From: Frankia casuarinae
GTDB taxonomy: Bacteria; Actinomycetota; Actinomycetes; Frankiales; Frankiaceae
Direction: 5' to 3'
Length of the DNA stretch: 64,000 nt
Assembly (NCBI RefSeq): GCF_000013345.1
Contig: NC_007777.1
Location: 186,001 to 250,000, forward strand
Shown piece by piece: positions 7,839-15,955 of the stretch; positions within the stretch are counted from its first letter, which is position 1; the number at the start of each line of letters is the position of its first letter. Under the pieces are notes generated by a model. It made no database searches. It had not been told where the DNA came from and saw only the letters and a list, made by a program, of their open reading frames with translations. The position numbers were made by a program, and so were the translations under genes.

Positions 7839-8693
7839 ATGTCTCAGCCGGCCGGTCGTGGTACCTCTCGTCGTCAGTTCCTGGCTGTGGCCGGTACGGC
7901 GGCGGCTACGGGGCTGGCGGGCTGCGGTACCGGTGGCTCGACCCCCTCGGCGCCACCAGCGTCCTCAGGAGCAACGCCGTCACCCTTCGCCCCTGCCCTT
8001 GGCGGCACATCGGGTGAGACCGCGGCGGCCTCTTCCGCTGCCGGCGCGGCCGGCGGCCCGGAGCTGGTGCCGGGAGGCGCGGCGGCGGCGGTCACCCACG
8101 GACCGCGTGACCGGTCCCGGGTCGCGCTCACCTTCCATCTCGGCCCGCACGAGGCGGGTCAGGATCTGTCCCTGGCCCATCAGCTCCTCACCGACGCCGC
8201 CAGGCTCTCGGCACCGATCACCGTGTTTGCGGTCGGGCAATGGCTCGACCAGCACCGCGACCTCGTCCCCGTCATCCTCGCGGCCGGCAACGAACTGGCG
8301 AACCACACCTACACCCACCCGGCGCTGACGACGCTTCCAGCCGATCGGGTGACCGCGGAGATCACCGGCTGCCGGGACGTCCTGGCCCGACTGGCCCCGA
8401 CGCAGGGCCGCTACTTCCGGCCCTCCGGCACGAGCACCGCCACCCCGCTGATCCTCACCGAGGCCGGCGCCGCCGGGTACCGCACGGTTGTGGACTTCGA
8501 CGTCGACCCGCTCGACTACACCTCCCCCGGAGCCGACACCGTCGTCGCGCGGGTGCGGGCCGGCACCCGGCCAGGCTCCATCGTGAGCATGCATTTCGGC
8601 TACCCGGGCACCGTCAGCGCGTTCCCCCGGATCGTCGCGAACCTGCGCACGGCCGGCCTCACCCCGGTACCGGTCCACGACCTGCTCACCTGA
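7839..8693 (+). CDS. Polysaccharide deacetylase-like lipoprotein lacking the catalytic Asp motif
   Basis: A 284-aa protein from the ATG at 7839. It has twin arginines ('TSRRQFLAVAG') and a lipobox with Cys at residue 29 ('GLAGC'), so a Tat-exported lipoprotein is likely. A Ser/Pro/Ala linker leads to a NodB-type fold. Motif 2 'NHTYTHP' (metal His residues) and motif 3 'YFRPSG' are present. Motif 1, normally TFDDGP, reads 'LTFHLGP' (residues 97-103): the catalytic base and the metal-binding Asp are replaced by His and Leu. It is therefore probably non-catalytic or has altered chemistry. An intact homologue is encoded convergently at 8831-9703. Confidence 0.85.
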   Translation: MSQPAGRGTSRRQFLAVAGTAAATGLAGCGTGGSTPSAPPASSGATPSPFAPALGGTSGETAAASSAAGAAGGPELVPGGAAAAVTHGPRDRSRVALTFHLGPHEAGQDLSLAHQLLTDAARLSAPITVFAVGQWLDQHRDLVPVILAAGNELANHTYTHPALTTLPADRVTAEITGCRDVLARLAPTQGRYFRPSGTSTATPLILTEAGAAGYRTVVDFDVDPLDYTSPGADTVVARVRAGTRPGSIVSMHFGYPGTVSAFPRIVANLRTAGLTPVPVHDLLT

Positions 8694-8742
8694 CCTCGGA
8701 AGGGCCGGCCCGGGTGAAACTCCTTGGCTCCTTGGCCGGGCA

Positions 8743-8770
8743 TTTCTTGACCGGGAGTTTCTTGACCGGG
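8743..8770. repeat. 15-bp period tandem duplication between convergent deacetylase genes
   Basis: TTTCTTGACCGGG occurs twice, 15 bp apart, in the short interval between the two convergent deacetylase genes. No clear terminator hairpin was seen there. Confidence 0.7.
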
Positions 8771-8830
8771 CATTCCTCGGGCCCTTCCGACCAGGACGAG
8801 ATCGTCGCTTCCGCGGAAATGTTGCCGTTG

Positions 8831-9703
8831 TCAGCCGACGGCGCGGGAGGTGCCGAACATGGTATCCAGGGTGACCGGCTGAAGGTTGCGCTGCTCGATC
8901 AGTTGTTGGACCTTGTCGAACAGGCCGAGGATGGTCTGGTGGTTGGCGTGGCCGAGCATTATCGTGCCTGGCTTGAGGTACTGCTCGGCAAGCCCGATGA
9001 GCTGCTGCGGGGTGAGTGTGGTCGAGTCGCCGAAGCTGCCGTTCCACAGCAGGACCCGGGTGTAGCCGAGCTCGCCCACGAGCCCGTCGACGTGGGGGTT
9101 GTGGGCGCCGTAGGGCGGACGGAACCAGGGCCGGCTGGTGATCCCGAAGGTTCGCTGAATCCACTGCTCGTTCCGCTCTATATCGGCCCGGATCGCGGTG
9201 TCCGTCTCGTGCAGCAGGTTCTTGTGGGTCCAGGTGTGGTTGCCGATCTGCACCTGGCCGGACTCCACCAGCGGACGCAGGACGTCGGCGTGGCGGTCCC
9301 AGATCGCCCGGTAGGCGCCGTTCGGCGAGAACGTGATGGGGATCTTCGATCGCTGGGCGAACGCCACGTAGCCGGCGACCGTCGCGGCATCGTAGCCGTC
9401 GTCGATCGTCAGGGCGATCTGCTGGGTCCGGGCGGGTGCCTGGAAGGTCACGGTGGGTCGGCCTGGATGCGGCGGGGGCATCGGCGGAAACGAGGGCGAC
9501 GGACCTGTGACCACTCCATCCCCGGGCGTGGCTACGGAATTCCCGGGCGTGGGTACGGGTGCGACCGCTGGGACGGGGCCAGGGCCGCGCACGGTGTCGG
9601 TGGCGTGGGTGTCGGGCTTGGCGGGCGCCGTGCCGGCCGAGCATCCGATCAGCGCCTGCGCGGCGCCGATGCCCAGTAGGGAAAGGAGCATCCGTCGATC
9701 CAT
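8831..9703 (-). CDS. Polysaccharide deacetylase lipoprotein (NodB/CE4 family)
   Basis: A 290-aa protein with a lipoprotein signal ('LLGIGAAQALIGC', Cys 21), a Pro/Gly/Val linker to about residue 90, and a complete NodB domain. Motif 1 is 'LTIDDGYD' (Asp 101-102), motif 2 'NHTWTHK' (His 156 and 160) and motif 3 'WFRPPYGAHNP'. The C-terminal 'IMLGHANHQT' is the usual metal-site loop. CE4 enzymes remove N- or O-acetyl groups from peptidoglycan or other surface glycans outside the membrane. It is convergent with the degenerate deacetylase-like gene, and the pair may act on one glycan. Confidence 0.9.
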   Translation of the reverse strand: MDRRMLLSLLGIGAAQALIGCSAGTAPAKPDTHATDTVRGPGPVPAVAPVPTPGNSVATPGDGVVTGPSPSFPPMPPPHPGRPTVTFQAPARTQQIALTIDDGYDAATVAGYVAFAQRSKIPITFSPNGAYRAIWDRHADVLRPLVESGQVQIGNHTWTHKNLLHETDTAIRADIERNEQWIQRTFGITSRPWFRPPYGAHNPHVDGLVGELGYTRVLLWNGSFGDSTTLTPQQLIGLAEQYLKPGTIMLGHANHQTILGLFDKVQQLIEQRNLQPVTLDTMFGTSRAVG

Positions 9704-9834
9704 AGACCGACATTAACGGACATATGATTACGCTTTACCATCGGTGCGTGTAATCGCGGTTCTTCCTTGTCGAGTTGCTTCGTATGTTTCTCGAAGGGAT
9801 CATGCGGTGGCCGTCCCCTTTACAGACCGCCACT

Positions 9835-9918
9835 CTGGGGTGTCGTAGGACCGTCGCGGAGTGGCGCAGGACTGTTCTGGGGTGGCGCAGGACTGTTCTG
9901 GGGTGTCGCAGGACTGCT
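9835..9918. repeat. Four imperfect copies of a 21-22-bp unit
   Basis: Units of the type CTGGGGTGGCGCAGGACTGTT are repeated head to tail upstream of the SGNH-hydrolase gene, in the 9704-9973 interval. The frame of that gene stays open through the repeats, but protein similarity starts only at 9974. Confidence 0.85.
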
Positions 9919-9973
9919 ACTCCACGTGCATCACATCCGTGGACTCCACTCCACGGCCTGTCATCATGACGGT

Positions 9974-11257
9974 ATGACGGGTAGCGATCTCGGGCGATGC
10001 CGGTGGAGCATGCTCGTGGTGGGTCTGGTGGCGGCCGTGGTGGTCGCGGGTTGCCGTGACACGGGCGCAGCGGAGGTATCCCGTAGCCGGCAGAACGTCG
10101 CGGCAGCGACATCGCAACCTTCTGTGACGACGGTGACACGTTCGCGGCAGGCGATGGTGACCGTGCAGGCGGGACGCTCGCGCACAGTCGTCGGGCTGAG
10201 CGCGGTGGCCCTGCACGGCAGGGTCACCGGGCCCGCGGCATCCACAGCGTGGACGATGCTGTCGGGACCGGCCCCGGCCCGATTCGCCGGTGACGCGCCG
10301 GACACGACGGTGACCCTCCCGGCTCCGGGCAACTACGTGTTCCAGCTGACCGCGACCGACCGGTCCGGCCGTTCACGATCCTCGCGGACCAGGCTGACCG
10401 CGCTGCGCTACGTCGCGCTGGGTGACTCGTATTCCTCCGGGGACGGAGCCGGCCCCGTCGCCGACTACCTCCCGGGCAGCTACCGGCCATTCGGTGGCTG
10501 CCGACGCTCGACCGATGCCTACCCGGCTCTCGTCCACGCCGCCCTGGCCACCAAGGACCCGCCGCCGTCCGCGACGTCTGATCCACTGTTCACCTTCGGG
10601 GCCTGCGCGGGCGCACGCACTCGGGACTTCTCCACGTCGCAGGGGCCTGGCACCCCACCACAGGACACCTATCTGGACGGGTCGGCCGACACCGTCGGAC
10701 TGGTCACCCTCACCGTCGGCGGCAACGACATCGGTTTCGCCGACATCGCGGTCTACTGTGCGGCACTGCACGTGACCACACTTCTCCCGTCCTGTCGGGA
10801 CCACTCCGCACCGGCCGTGGGGGCCGCTCTGAACACCCTGCAGCCACAACTCACCGCGACCTACCGGGCTGTCCGACGGGCCCGCAGCCTCGCCCCCGGG
10901 GCACGGATCCTCGTCCTGGGCTATCCCCGGCTGTTCCCCGACGCTCTGGACGCACCCTGCCCGGTCAGCGTCCTCGGGAAGCTGGGGGTACGCATCCAGC
11001 CGGCCGACGCGGCCTGGTTCAACCAGACCGTCCACGACCTCGACAACACGATCCGCGCCGCCGCGAGGGCGGCCGGCGTGACCTACGTGGACACCGAAAA
11101 CGCCTTCGCCGGGCACGAGTTCTGCAGCAGTACAGGCAGCCCTCCCGACGTCGACCTCCTCGGAACGCCGTTCTCCGCCGCGTTCCACCCCAACGGCCAG
11201 GGGCAGCGTGCGCTGGCCACCGCGATCACCGCCGCCTATCTTCCCACCGGCCGTTGA
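9974..11257 (+). CDS. SGNH/GDSL hydrolase lipoprotein with N-terminal PKD-like domain
   Basis: A 427-aa protein from the ATG at 9974, chosen because it begins a lipoprotein signal ('SMLVVGLVAAVVVAGC'); the frame opens at 9767 but the extra residues come from tandem repeats. Residues about 60-140 resemble a PKD/Ig-like beta sandwich ('LPAPGNYVFQLTATDRSGRS'). The catalytic domain shows block I 'ALGDSYSSGDG' (Ser 152), block III 'TVGGNDIGF' and the terminal His in 'FHPNGQGQ', as in secreted actinobacterial lipases and esterases of the SGNH family. It should hydrolyse esters of lipids or acylated glycans at the cell surface. Neighbouring deacetylases suggest work on the same envelope polymer. Confidence 0.9.
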   Translation: MTGSDLGRCRWSMLVVGLVAAVVVAGCRDTGAAEVSRSRQNVAAATSQPSVTTVTRSRQAMVTVQAGRSRTVVGLSAVALHGRVTGPAASTAWTMLSGPAPARFAGDAPDTTVTLPAPGNYVFQLTATDRSGRSRSSRTRLTALRYVALGDSYSSGDGAGPVADYLPGSYRPFGGCRRSTDAYPALVHAALATKDPPPSATSDPLFTFGACAGARTRDFSTSQGPGTPPQDTYLDGSADTVGLVTLTVGGNDIGFADIAVYCAALHVTTLLPSCRDHSAPAVGAALNTLQPQLTATYRAVRRARSLAPGARILVLGYPRLFPDALDAPCPVSVLGKLGVRIQPADAAWFNQTVHDLDNTIRAAARAAGVTYVDTENAFAGHEFCSSTGSPPDVDLLGTPFSAAFHPNGQGQRALATAITAAYLPTGR

Positions 11258-11358
11258 CATCATTCGAGGTTGACATCATTCGAGGTTGACACATCCGAGA
11301 CTGACACATCCGAGACTGTCTCCGGGTCGGTCAAAAACACCCCGGTCAAAAACACCCC
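11253..11358. repeat. Three adjacent tandem doublets in one intergenic gap
   Basis: GTTGACATCATTCGAG at 11253 and 11269, GACACATCCGAGACT at 11288 and 11303, and GGTCAAAAACACCCC at 11329 and 11344. Each is a perfect head-to-tail duplication of a different 15-16-bp sequence. Together they fill nearly the whole gap between two convergent genes. Confidence 0.95.
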
Positions 11359-12236
11359 TAGTCGGCGAGAACCAGGCGGTGGAGTTTGTCAGGGTCGAGG
11401 ATCAGGTCGATGGTGGCGATCCGGCCGTCGCGCACGGTGAGGCCGGCGACGGCGATGACACCGGTCGATGTGCGCGCGACGATCCCGGCGGTGCCGTTGA
11501 CCAGGGCTGGCTGGCAGTGCCGCGCGAAGCGGGGGCCTTGGATGGCGGTGTGCTGTGCGACGTCCGCGGAGCCGGTGAGCAGCGTGGGCATGAGCCGGGT
11601 GCGTGAGCCGGTGTCGACGCGGAACACGACGTCGGGATCGAGCACCGCGACGAGGGCGTCGAAGTCGCCGGCCCGGGCTGCGGCCAGGAACGCGGCGACG
11701 ACCTTGCGCTGTGCGGCGAGGTCGGGGTCCGGGACCGTCGGGGCGCCTCGCACCCGCCGTCGGGCGCGGCTGGCGAGCTGGCGGGCCGCGGCGGGGGTCC
11801 GGTCGACTATCGGGGCGATCTCCTCGAACGGCACGGCGAACATGTCGTGCAGGACGAACGCGAGCCGCTCGGACGGGGTGAGCGTCTCGAGCACGACGAG
11901 CAGCGCCAGGCCGACGGAGTCGGCGAGCACGGTCTGCTGCTCCGGGCCGTCACCGTCCTCGGCGCTGACGATCGGCTCGGGCAGCCAGGTGCCCACGAAG
12001 TCCTCCCGGCGCGCCTGGCGGGCACGCAGCATGTCGATGCATACCCGACCCACGACCGTCGTCAGCCAACCGCCGAGGTTGTTGATCGCCTCGTCGCCGG
12101 AGCGGCTCAGCCGCAGCCATGCCTCCTGGACGGCGTCCTCGGCCTCGCTGAGCGAACCGAGCATGCGGTACGCGACCGCCTGCAGCCGCGGGCGCTGGCG
12201 CTCGAACTGCTCGGCCTGCCACGTCGCATCCTCCAT
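11358..12236 (-). CDS. sigJ: ECF41-group RNA polymerase sigma factor with SnoaL-like C-terminal domain
   Basis: A 292-aa protein from the ATG at 12236 (GAGAGG upstream). Sigma region 2 is 'RMLGSLSEAEDAVQEAWLR' and region 4 contains 'LTPSERLAFVLHDMF' and 'APIVDRTPAAARQLASRARR'. Between them is the ECF41 signature 'WLPEP'. The C-terminal ~110 residues form a SnoaL/NTF2-like domain ending in 'DPDKLHRL', the ECF41 DPDKL motif that sets sigma activity, so no separate anti-sigma factor is expected. The divergent epimerase-like gene (12470) is the classic ECF41 neighbour and target. The sigJ name reflects the mycobacterial homologue. Confidence 0.9.
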   Translation of the reverse strand: MEDATWQAEQFERQRPRLQAVAYRMLGSLSEAEDAVQEAWLRLSRSGDEAINNLGGWLTTVVGRVCIDMLRARQARREDFVGTWLPEPIVSAEDGDGPEQQTVLADSVGLALLVVLETLTPSERLAFVLHDMFAVPFEEIAPIVDRTPAAARQLASRARRRVRGAPTVPDPDLAAQRKVVAAFLAAARAGDFDALVAVLDPDVVFRVDTGSRTRLMPTLLTGSADVAQHTAIQGPRFARHCQPALVNGTAGIVARTSTGVIAVAGLTVRDGRIATIDLILDPDKLHRLVLAD

Positions 12237-12343
12237 TGCCTGCACCTCTCGCTTGCACCCCGCCGAACCAGCCTCTCCTGAGCAGTTGACGAACGCGGCA
12301 CCGCCGATGTGACGACGCCACCCGTCCGGGTCCGGGGGACGGC

Positions 12344-12371
12344 TGGTGGCTGGTGGCCGGTGGCCGGTGGG
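12344..12371. repeat. 7-bp GGTGGCY repeat upstream of ECF41 target promoter
   Basis: About four copies of GGTGGCT/GGTGGCC lie immediately before the candidate ECF41 promoter, in the divergent interval between the sigma gene and the epimerase-like gene. Confidence 0.75.
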
Positions 12372-12377
12372 CACGGC

Positions 12378-12404
12378 GGTCACATCTGTCCGGCGGGATC
12401 CGAC
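12378..12404 (+). promoter_or_regulatory. Candidate ECF41 promoter of the epimerase-like gene
   Basis: GGTCACA (12378-12384), a 16-bp spacer, then CGAC (12401-12404). ECF41 promoters are known for TGTCACA at -35 and CGTC at -10 with similar spacing, so each element differs by one base. It lies 66 bp upstream of the ATG at 12470. The match is by eye. Confidence 0.5.
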
Positions 12405-12469
12405 AGACATCCGACGGACATCCGACAGGCAGGTGATCCGCGTACCCGCGGGTCAGGAGGAGCGCAGCA

Positions 12470-13165
12470 ATGAGGATTGTCGTGTTCGGAGCGAACGGGC
12501 CGACTGGCCGGCTGCTGACCGAGCAGGCGCTGGCCGCCGGTTACGACGTCGTCGCGGTGACCAGGCGCCCGGCGGAATTCCCGATCACGCACGAACGGCT
12601 CGACGTCGTGGGGGCCGACGTGCACGACGCCCAGGCCGTCGATCGGGCCGTCGAAGGAGCCGACGTGGTGCTGTCGACGCTTGGCGTGCCGTTTACGCGC
12701 GAACCGATCAACATCTACAGCGACGGAATCCGGAACATCACTGCGGCGATGTTCCGGCACGGGGTCAAGCGAGTGGTCGTGGTGAGCTCGAGTGCCACCG
12801 AGCCGCATCATCATGCCGATGGCGGTTTCCTGCTCAATCGGGTCCTCCAGCCGCTGATCACCGCGACGATCGGCAAGACGACCTACCGCGATATGCGCCG
12901 CATGGAGGAACTTCTGCGCGATAGCAACCTAGATTGGACGATCATGCGTCCCTCGGGTCTGTTCGACGCGCCCGCCGTGACGAGCTACGAGCTTCACGAG
13001 GACCAGGCGCCGGGTATCTTCACCAGCCGCGCGGACCTGGCCGCGAGCCTGCTCGAACAGGCGATCGAGGTACGGTTCGTACACAAGGCGGTCGCCGTGA
13101 CGACCCGCGAAGGCGCCCCGACGCTATTTCAGATGTTGCGCCGGGAGGCATTCAAGCGGGACTGA
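12470..13165 (+). CDS. NAD(P)-binding NmrA/SDR-type epimerase-like protein, probable ECF41 target
   Basis: A 231-aa protein with the Rossmann start 'MRIVVFGANGPTGRLL' (GxxGxxG-type loop), 'LDVVGADVHDAQAVDRAVEG' and 'VKRVVVVSSSATEP', then 'LDWTIMRPSGLFD'. This is an atypical short-chain dehydrogenase (NmrA/YwnB-like). It starts at an ATG preceded by AGGAGGAGCGCAGCA. Carboxymuconolactone decarboxylases, oxidoreductases and epimerases of this kind are the usual genes next to ECF41 sigma factors, and the divergent sigma gene at 12236 plus the promoter-like element at 12378 fit that. The substrate is unknown. Confidence 0.85.
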   Translation: MRIVVFGANGPTGRLLTEQALAAGYDVVAVTRRPAEFPITHERLDVVGADVHDAQAVDRAVEGADVVLSTLGVPFTREPINIYSDGIRNITAAMFRHGVKRVVVVSSSATEPHHHADGGFLLNRVLQPLITATIGKTTYRDMRRMEELLRDSNLDWTIMRPSGLFDAPAVTSYELHEDQAPGIFTSRADLAASLLEQAIEVRFVHKAVAVTTREGAPTLFQMLRREAFKRD

Positions 13166-13252
13166 CCTCAGTAAACGCGGCCAGCAGCCGGGGCCGGCCT
13201 CATGGGACAGGACGGCCGGCGCCCGGCTGACGGCGTTGTTCGTTACTTGTTT

Positions 13253-13280
13253 CGCTATTCGCTATTCGCTATTCGCTATT
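13253..13280. repeat. 7-bp CGCTATT repeat, four copies, containing a stop codon
   Basis: Four perfect CGCTATT units lie at the 3' end of the Kelch gene. The TAG stop (13278-13276 on the minus strand) is formed by the last unit, so the C-terminus of the protein is set by repeat sequence. The rest of 13166-13252 shows no feature. Confidence 0.9.
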
Positions 13281-14727
13281 TGCTTAGTGCGGCGACGGTG
13301 TTCAGCGTCTTGCCGGAGCTGGACGTTCCACCCAGCACGTACACCCGGCCGTCACCACCGGTCGCCGCGGCATGCCCGGCCCGGGTCGAGGGGGAGCTGG
13401 TCGGTCCGGCGGCCCACCGGTCGTCCTTCGGGGTGTATACCTGCACCGCCCCGGTGACGTTCCCGGCGCTGTCCCGCCCGCCGATGATGTAGACCCGGCC
13501 GTCGGGGCCGGTCGCCCCGGCGGCACCCGCGACGCCGTCCGGCAGGTCGGACATCTGGGCCCACGAACCCTTCTCGGCCGCTTTCGAACCCGGTGTATAG
13601 GCGAAGACGTCGGTGGCTGCCCGCGCTGCGGAGCCGCCGCCAGCCCCGATGCCGCCGGCGGCCAGGATCCGGCCGTCCGGCAGGGCCGTCAGGACCGGAG
13701 CCCTGTTCCCGGATGGCGGCGCCCCGGCCGTCGACCAGCTGTCCGAGCCGGGGTCGTAGATCGCCAGGGTCTTCGCGTCGAGAACGTAGATCCTGCCGTC
13801 GGTGCCGCGGGCCGCGCTCGGGTCACCCATGGCGCTCGGCAGGGGCTTCCCCGTCGACCAGCTTCCGCTGGACGGGGTGTACACCTCGACGATGTCCGTG
13901 GGCTGGTTCGAGCTGCCGGACCGGCCGCCGATCGCGTAGATCCGGCCATCGAGGTCGGTCGCGGCGGCGAGGTGGGTACGCGCGGTCGGCAGATCGGGCG
14001 CGTCCGTCCAGGCGTTCTTCCGCGGGTCGTAGACCTGGACCGTCCCCACCGGCGTCAGGGGTGCGACGCCCGGCGGTGACGTGGGTGAGCCGGTGCCCGT
14101 CGGTGTCCCGGGCGTGGTCGGTGAACCGGTCGGACTCGCGCCGGGTGATCCGGTCAACGTCGCGGTGGGCAGGTCGGTGGTCGGGCTGGTGGTCGGGTCA
14201 TCGGTTGACGGGCCGAGCGGACCGGCCAGTGGCTTCCGGGTCAGGCTCGCCGGACCCACCGTCGATGTCGTCGTCGCGGAACTTCCGGGCGTCCCGGTGG
14301 GGGCCGGCGACTGCGTCGGTGATGCGGGTGCGGTTGGCGAAGTGGGTGTGGTGGTTGGTGAAGTGGGTGTAGTCGGTGACGCGGTCGGGCCGGGCGTTGC
14401 CGTGGGCGTCCCCGTAGGCGAGCCCGGGGCGCCGCCACCGGCGCCCGTCTCGGCGGCCTGGCCGCCGATCGCATAGATTCGTCCGTCACATCCCGTGGTG
14501 GCCGCGAGATGGACACGGGGAGTCGGCAGGGCGGTAACCGTCTCCCAGCTTTGCAGTGGGCCGGCGATCTGGGGCAGCGACGGGCATCTGCTCGTCGGGC
14601 TGCCGGTCGGTGCTGCCGCCTCGGCCACCGAGCTGAGCAGCCCCGGCGCGGCCAGGGCTGCTGCCAGCGTGGCGGTCAGGACGAAGGCGCGCGAGGCGCA
14701 CCGACGTGATGTACGGGACCAGTTCAT
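13276..14727 (-). CDS. Secreted Kelch-repeat beta-propeller protein
   Basis: A 483-aa protein from the ATG at 14727, preceded by a strong GGGGGGAG. It has a signal peptide ('FVLTATLAAALAAPGLLSSV' ending 'AEAA'). Kelch units read 'LPTPRVHLAATTGCDGRIYA', 'TARTHLAAATDLDGRIYAIG', 'DGRVYIIGGRDSAG' and 'RAGHAAATGGDGRVYVLGG'. A Thr/Ser/Pro-rich insert of about 130 residues (about 105-235) interrupts the propeller between the first and second units and is probably an extended or glycosylated loop. No enzyme motif was seen. It is probably secreted or wall-associated. It is transcribed away from the upstream glycosyltransferase pair, with its promoter in 14728-14989. Confidence 0.85.
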   Translation of the reverse strand: MNWSRTSRRCASRAFVLTATLAAALAAPGLLSSVAEAAAPTGSPTSRCPSLPQIAGPLQSWETVTALPTPRVHLAATTGCDGRIYAIGGQAAETGAGGGAPGSPTGTPTATPGPTASPTTPTSPTTTPTSPTAPASPTQSPAPTGTPGSSATTTSTVGPASLTRKPLAGPLGPSTDDPTTSPTTDLPTATLTGSPGASPTGSPTTPGTPTGTGSPTSPPGVAPLTPVGTVQVYDPRKNAWTDAPDLPTARTHLAAATDLDGRIYAIGGRSGSSNQPTDIVEVYTPSSGSWSTGKPLPSAMGDPSAARGTDGRIYVLDAKTLAIYDPGSDSWSTAGAPPSGNRAPVLTALPDGRILAAGGIGAGGGSAARAATDVFAYTPGSKAAEKGSWAQMSDLPDGVAGAAGATGPDGRVYIIGGRDSAGNVTGAVQVYTPKDDRWAAGPTSSPSTRAGHAAATGGDGRVYVLGGTSSSGKTLNTVAALSK

Positions 14728-14944
14728 GAAGTCTCCCCCCTCTGAGGACCGCGGGTGCGGCCCTGACCGACGGGTGGATGGCATGGGTAGATGACGGTGC
14801 ACGCACGAGAACTAGCTGTACGTTGTGCATCCTGACGTTGTGCATTCCCATTGATTCGAAGAGTAATCACCATTGGGTTCGGTGCCCGCGGGTCCACCCG
14901 GACGGGACGAGTGGGCCTGACGTGCTGCGGGACCATCCCCCGAC

Positions 14945-15000
14945 GGGGGTGAGTGGCGCGGGTCAGAGGTGCGGGGGTGAGTGCGCGGGTCAGAGGTGGC
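14945..15000. repeat. 28-bp imperfect tandem duplication at the 3' end of the flippase-like gene
   Basis: Two near-identical copies of a G-rich 28-bp unit beginning GGGGGTGAGTG and containing GCGGGTCAGAGGTG. The second copy includes the stop codon region of the membrane gene (14990). A second small doublet (ACGTTGTGCAT, near 14820-14845) lies upstream. Confidence 0.75.
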
Positions 15001-15955
15001 CGCGGCGGACCAGCAGGGCCAGGACGCAGGCCGACGGGGCCATCGGCAGCCATACCGTGATCATCCGGTAGCCGAGGACCGCCGCGAGCGCGATGGCGGC
15101 GGACTGGCCGGCAGCCATGATCGCTGCTGTCAGGGCCGCGTCGAGCGAGCCGAAGCCGCCCGGCGAGGGCACCAGGGCCGAGGCCGCGCTCGCCGCGAAG
15201 TAGATCGCGAATACCGCGCCGACCCCGAGCGGAAGGTGCAGCGCACGCATGATCGCCCACAGGGTCGCGGCGTGCAGCATCGGGATGGCGGCCGAGCCGC
15301 CCCACAGCAGGGCCGCCCGGCTCGGCGACTGCAGGGTGGTCTTCATCGACCGTAGGTGGTCGACGACGCCCGCCCATGCCCGGCGGGCCGCCCGGCGGAC
15401 CGGGGCGATCAGCCAGCCGAGCAGGCCGAGCAGAGCGAGCCCGGCGAGCACCGCCGGGACCACCATGGCCACCGGCTCGCCGCGGGGTAGGCGTGCCACG
15501 TCCACCGGCAGGAATCCCCCCGCCAGGAGCATGATCAGCACGGCCAGGTGCGTGGTGACACCGGCGGCGGTGTCGAGGCCCACCGCCGTCACCGCCTCCC
15601 GCAGGGTCAGCCCCGCACGATGCAGGAAACGAAGCTTCACCGCGCCGACCCCGAAGCCCGCCGGCAGCACGTGGTTGGCGACGCTGCCGGCGACCTGGAC
15701 CGCGAGCAGCGGACCCACTGGCAGGGGCCGGGCCACCGTGCCCTGCTGGCAGGCCGCTCCCGCGATCCAGGTCAACTGGGCGACAGCGACCGCGCCCACC
15801 AGCCAGGACGGGTGGGCGCGCGTCAACGCGTCGACACCGCTCTCGACCGTTGTCCACGAACGCGCGAGCCAGACCACCGCCAGCAGCGGCGCGGCCACGG
15901 CTGCAACCCCCTTCGCCCGGATGTATCCCATCCGCCGTCTCGCCATGGAATTCAA
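14990..15955 (-). CDS. Flippase-like integral membrane protein (lysylphosphatidylglycerol synthase TM/UPF0104 family)
   Basis: A 321-aa protein with about eight hydrophobic segments. Family motifs include 'GSVANHVLPAGFGVGAVKLR', 'DTAAGVTTHLAVLI' and 'ALVPSPGGFGSLDAALTAAI'. This is the transmembrane domain seen in MprF and in AglD-like partners of glycosyltransferases, thought to flip lipid-linked substrates or hold partner enzymes. Its ATG overlaps the stop of the upstream GT4 gene by 4 bases (15952-15955). Such coupling implies that the transferase makes, and this protein presents or flips, a lipid-linked sugar. The exact lipid cannot be read. Confidence 0.85.
   Translation of the reverse strand: MNSMARRRMGYIRAKGVAAVAAPLLAVVWLARSWTTVESGVDALTRAHPSWLVGAVAVAQLTWIAGAACQQGTVARPLPVGPLLAVQVAGSVANHVLPAGFGVGAVKLRFLHRAGLTLREAVTAVGLDTAAGVTTHLAVLIMLLAGGFLPVDVARLPRGEPVAMVVPAVLAGLALLGLLGWLIAPVRRAARRAWAGVVDHLRSMKTTLQSPSRAALLWGGSAAIPMLHAATLWAIMRALHLPLGVGAVFAIYFAASAASALVPSPGGFGSLDAALTAAIMAAGQSAAIALAAVLGYRMITVWLPMAPSACVLALLVRRGHL

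Noticed and set aside
10373-11263. Minus-strand frame of 296 codons over the SGNH hydrolase gene
   Set aside because: Shadow frame without motifs; the plus strand has all SGNH blocks and a lipobox.
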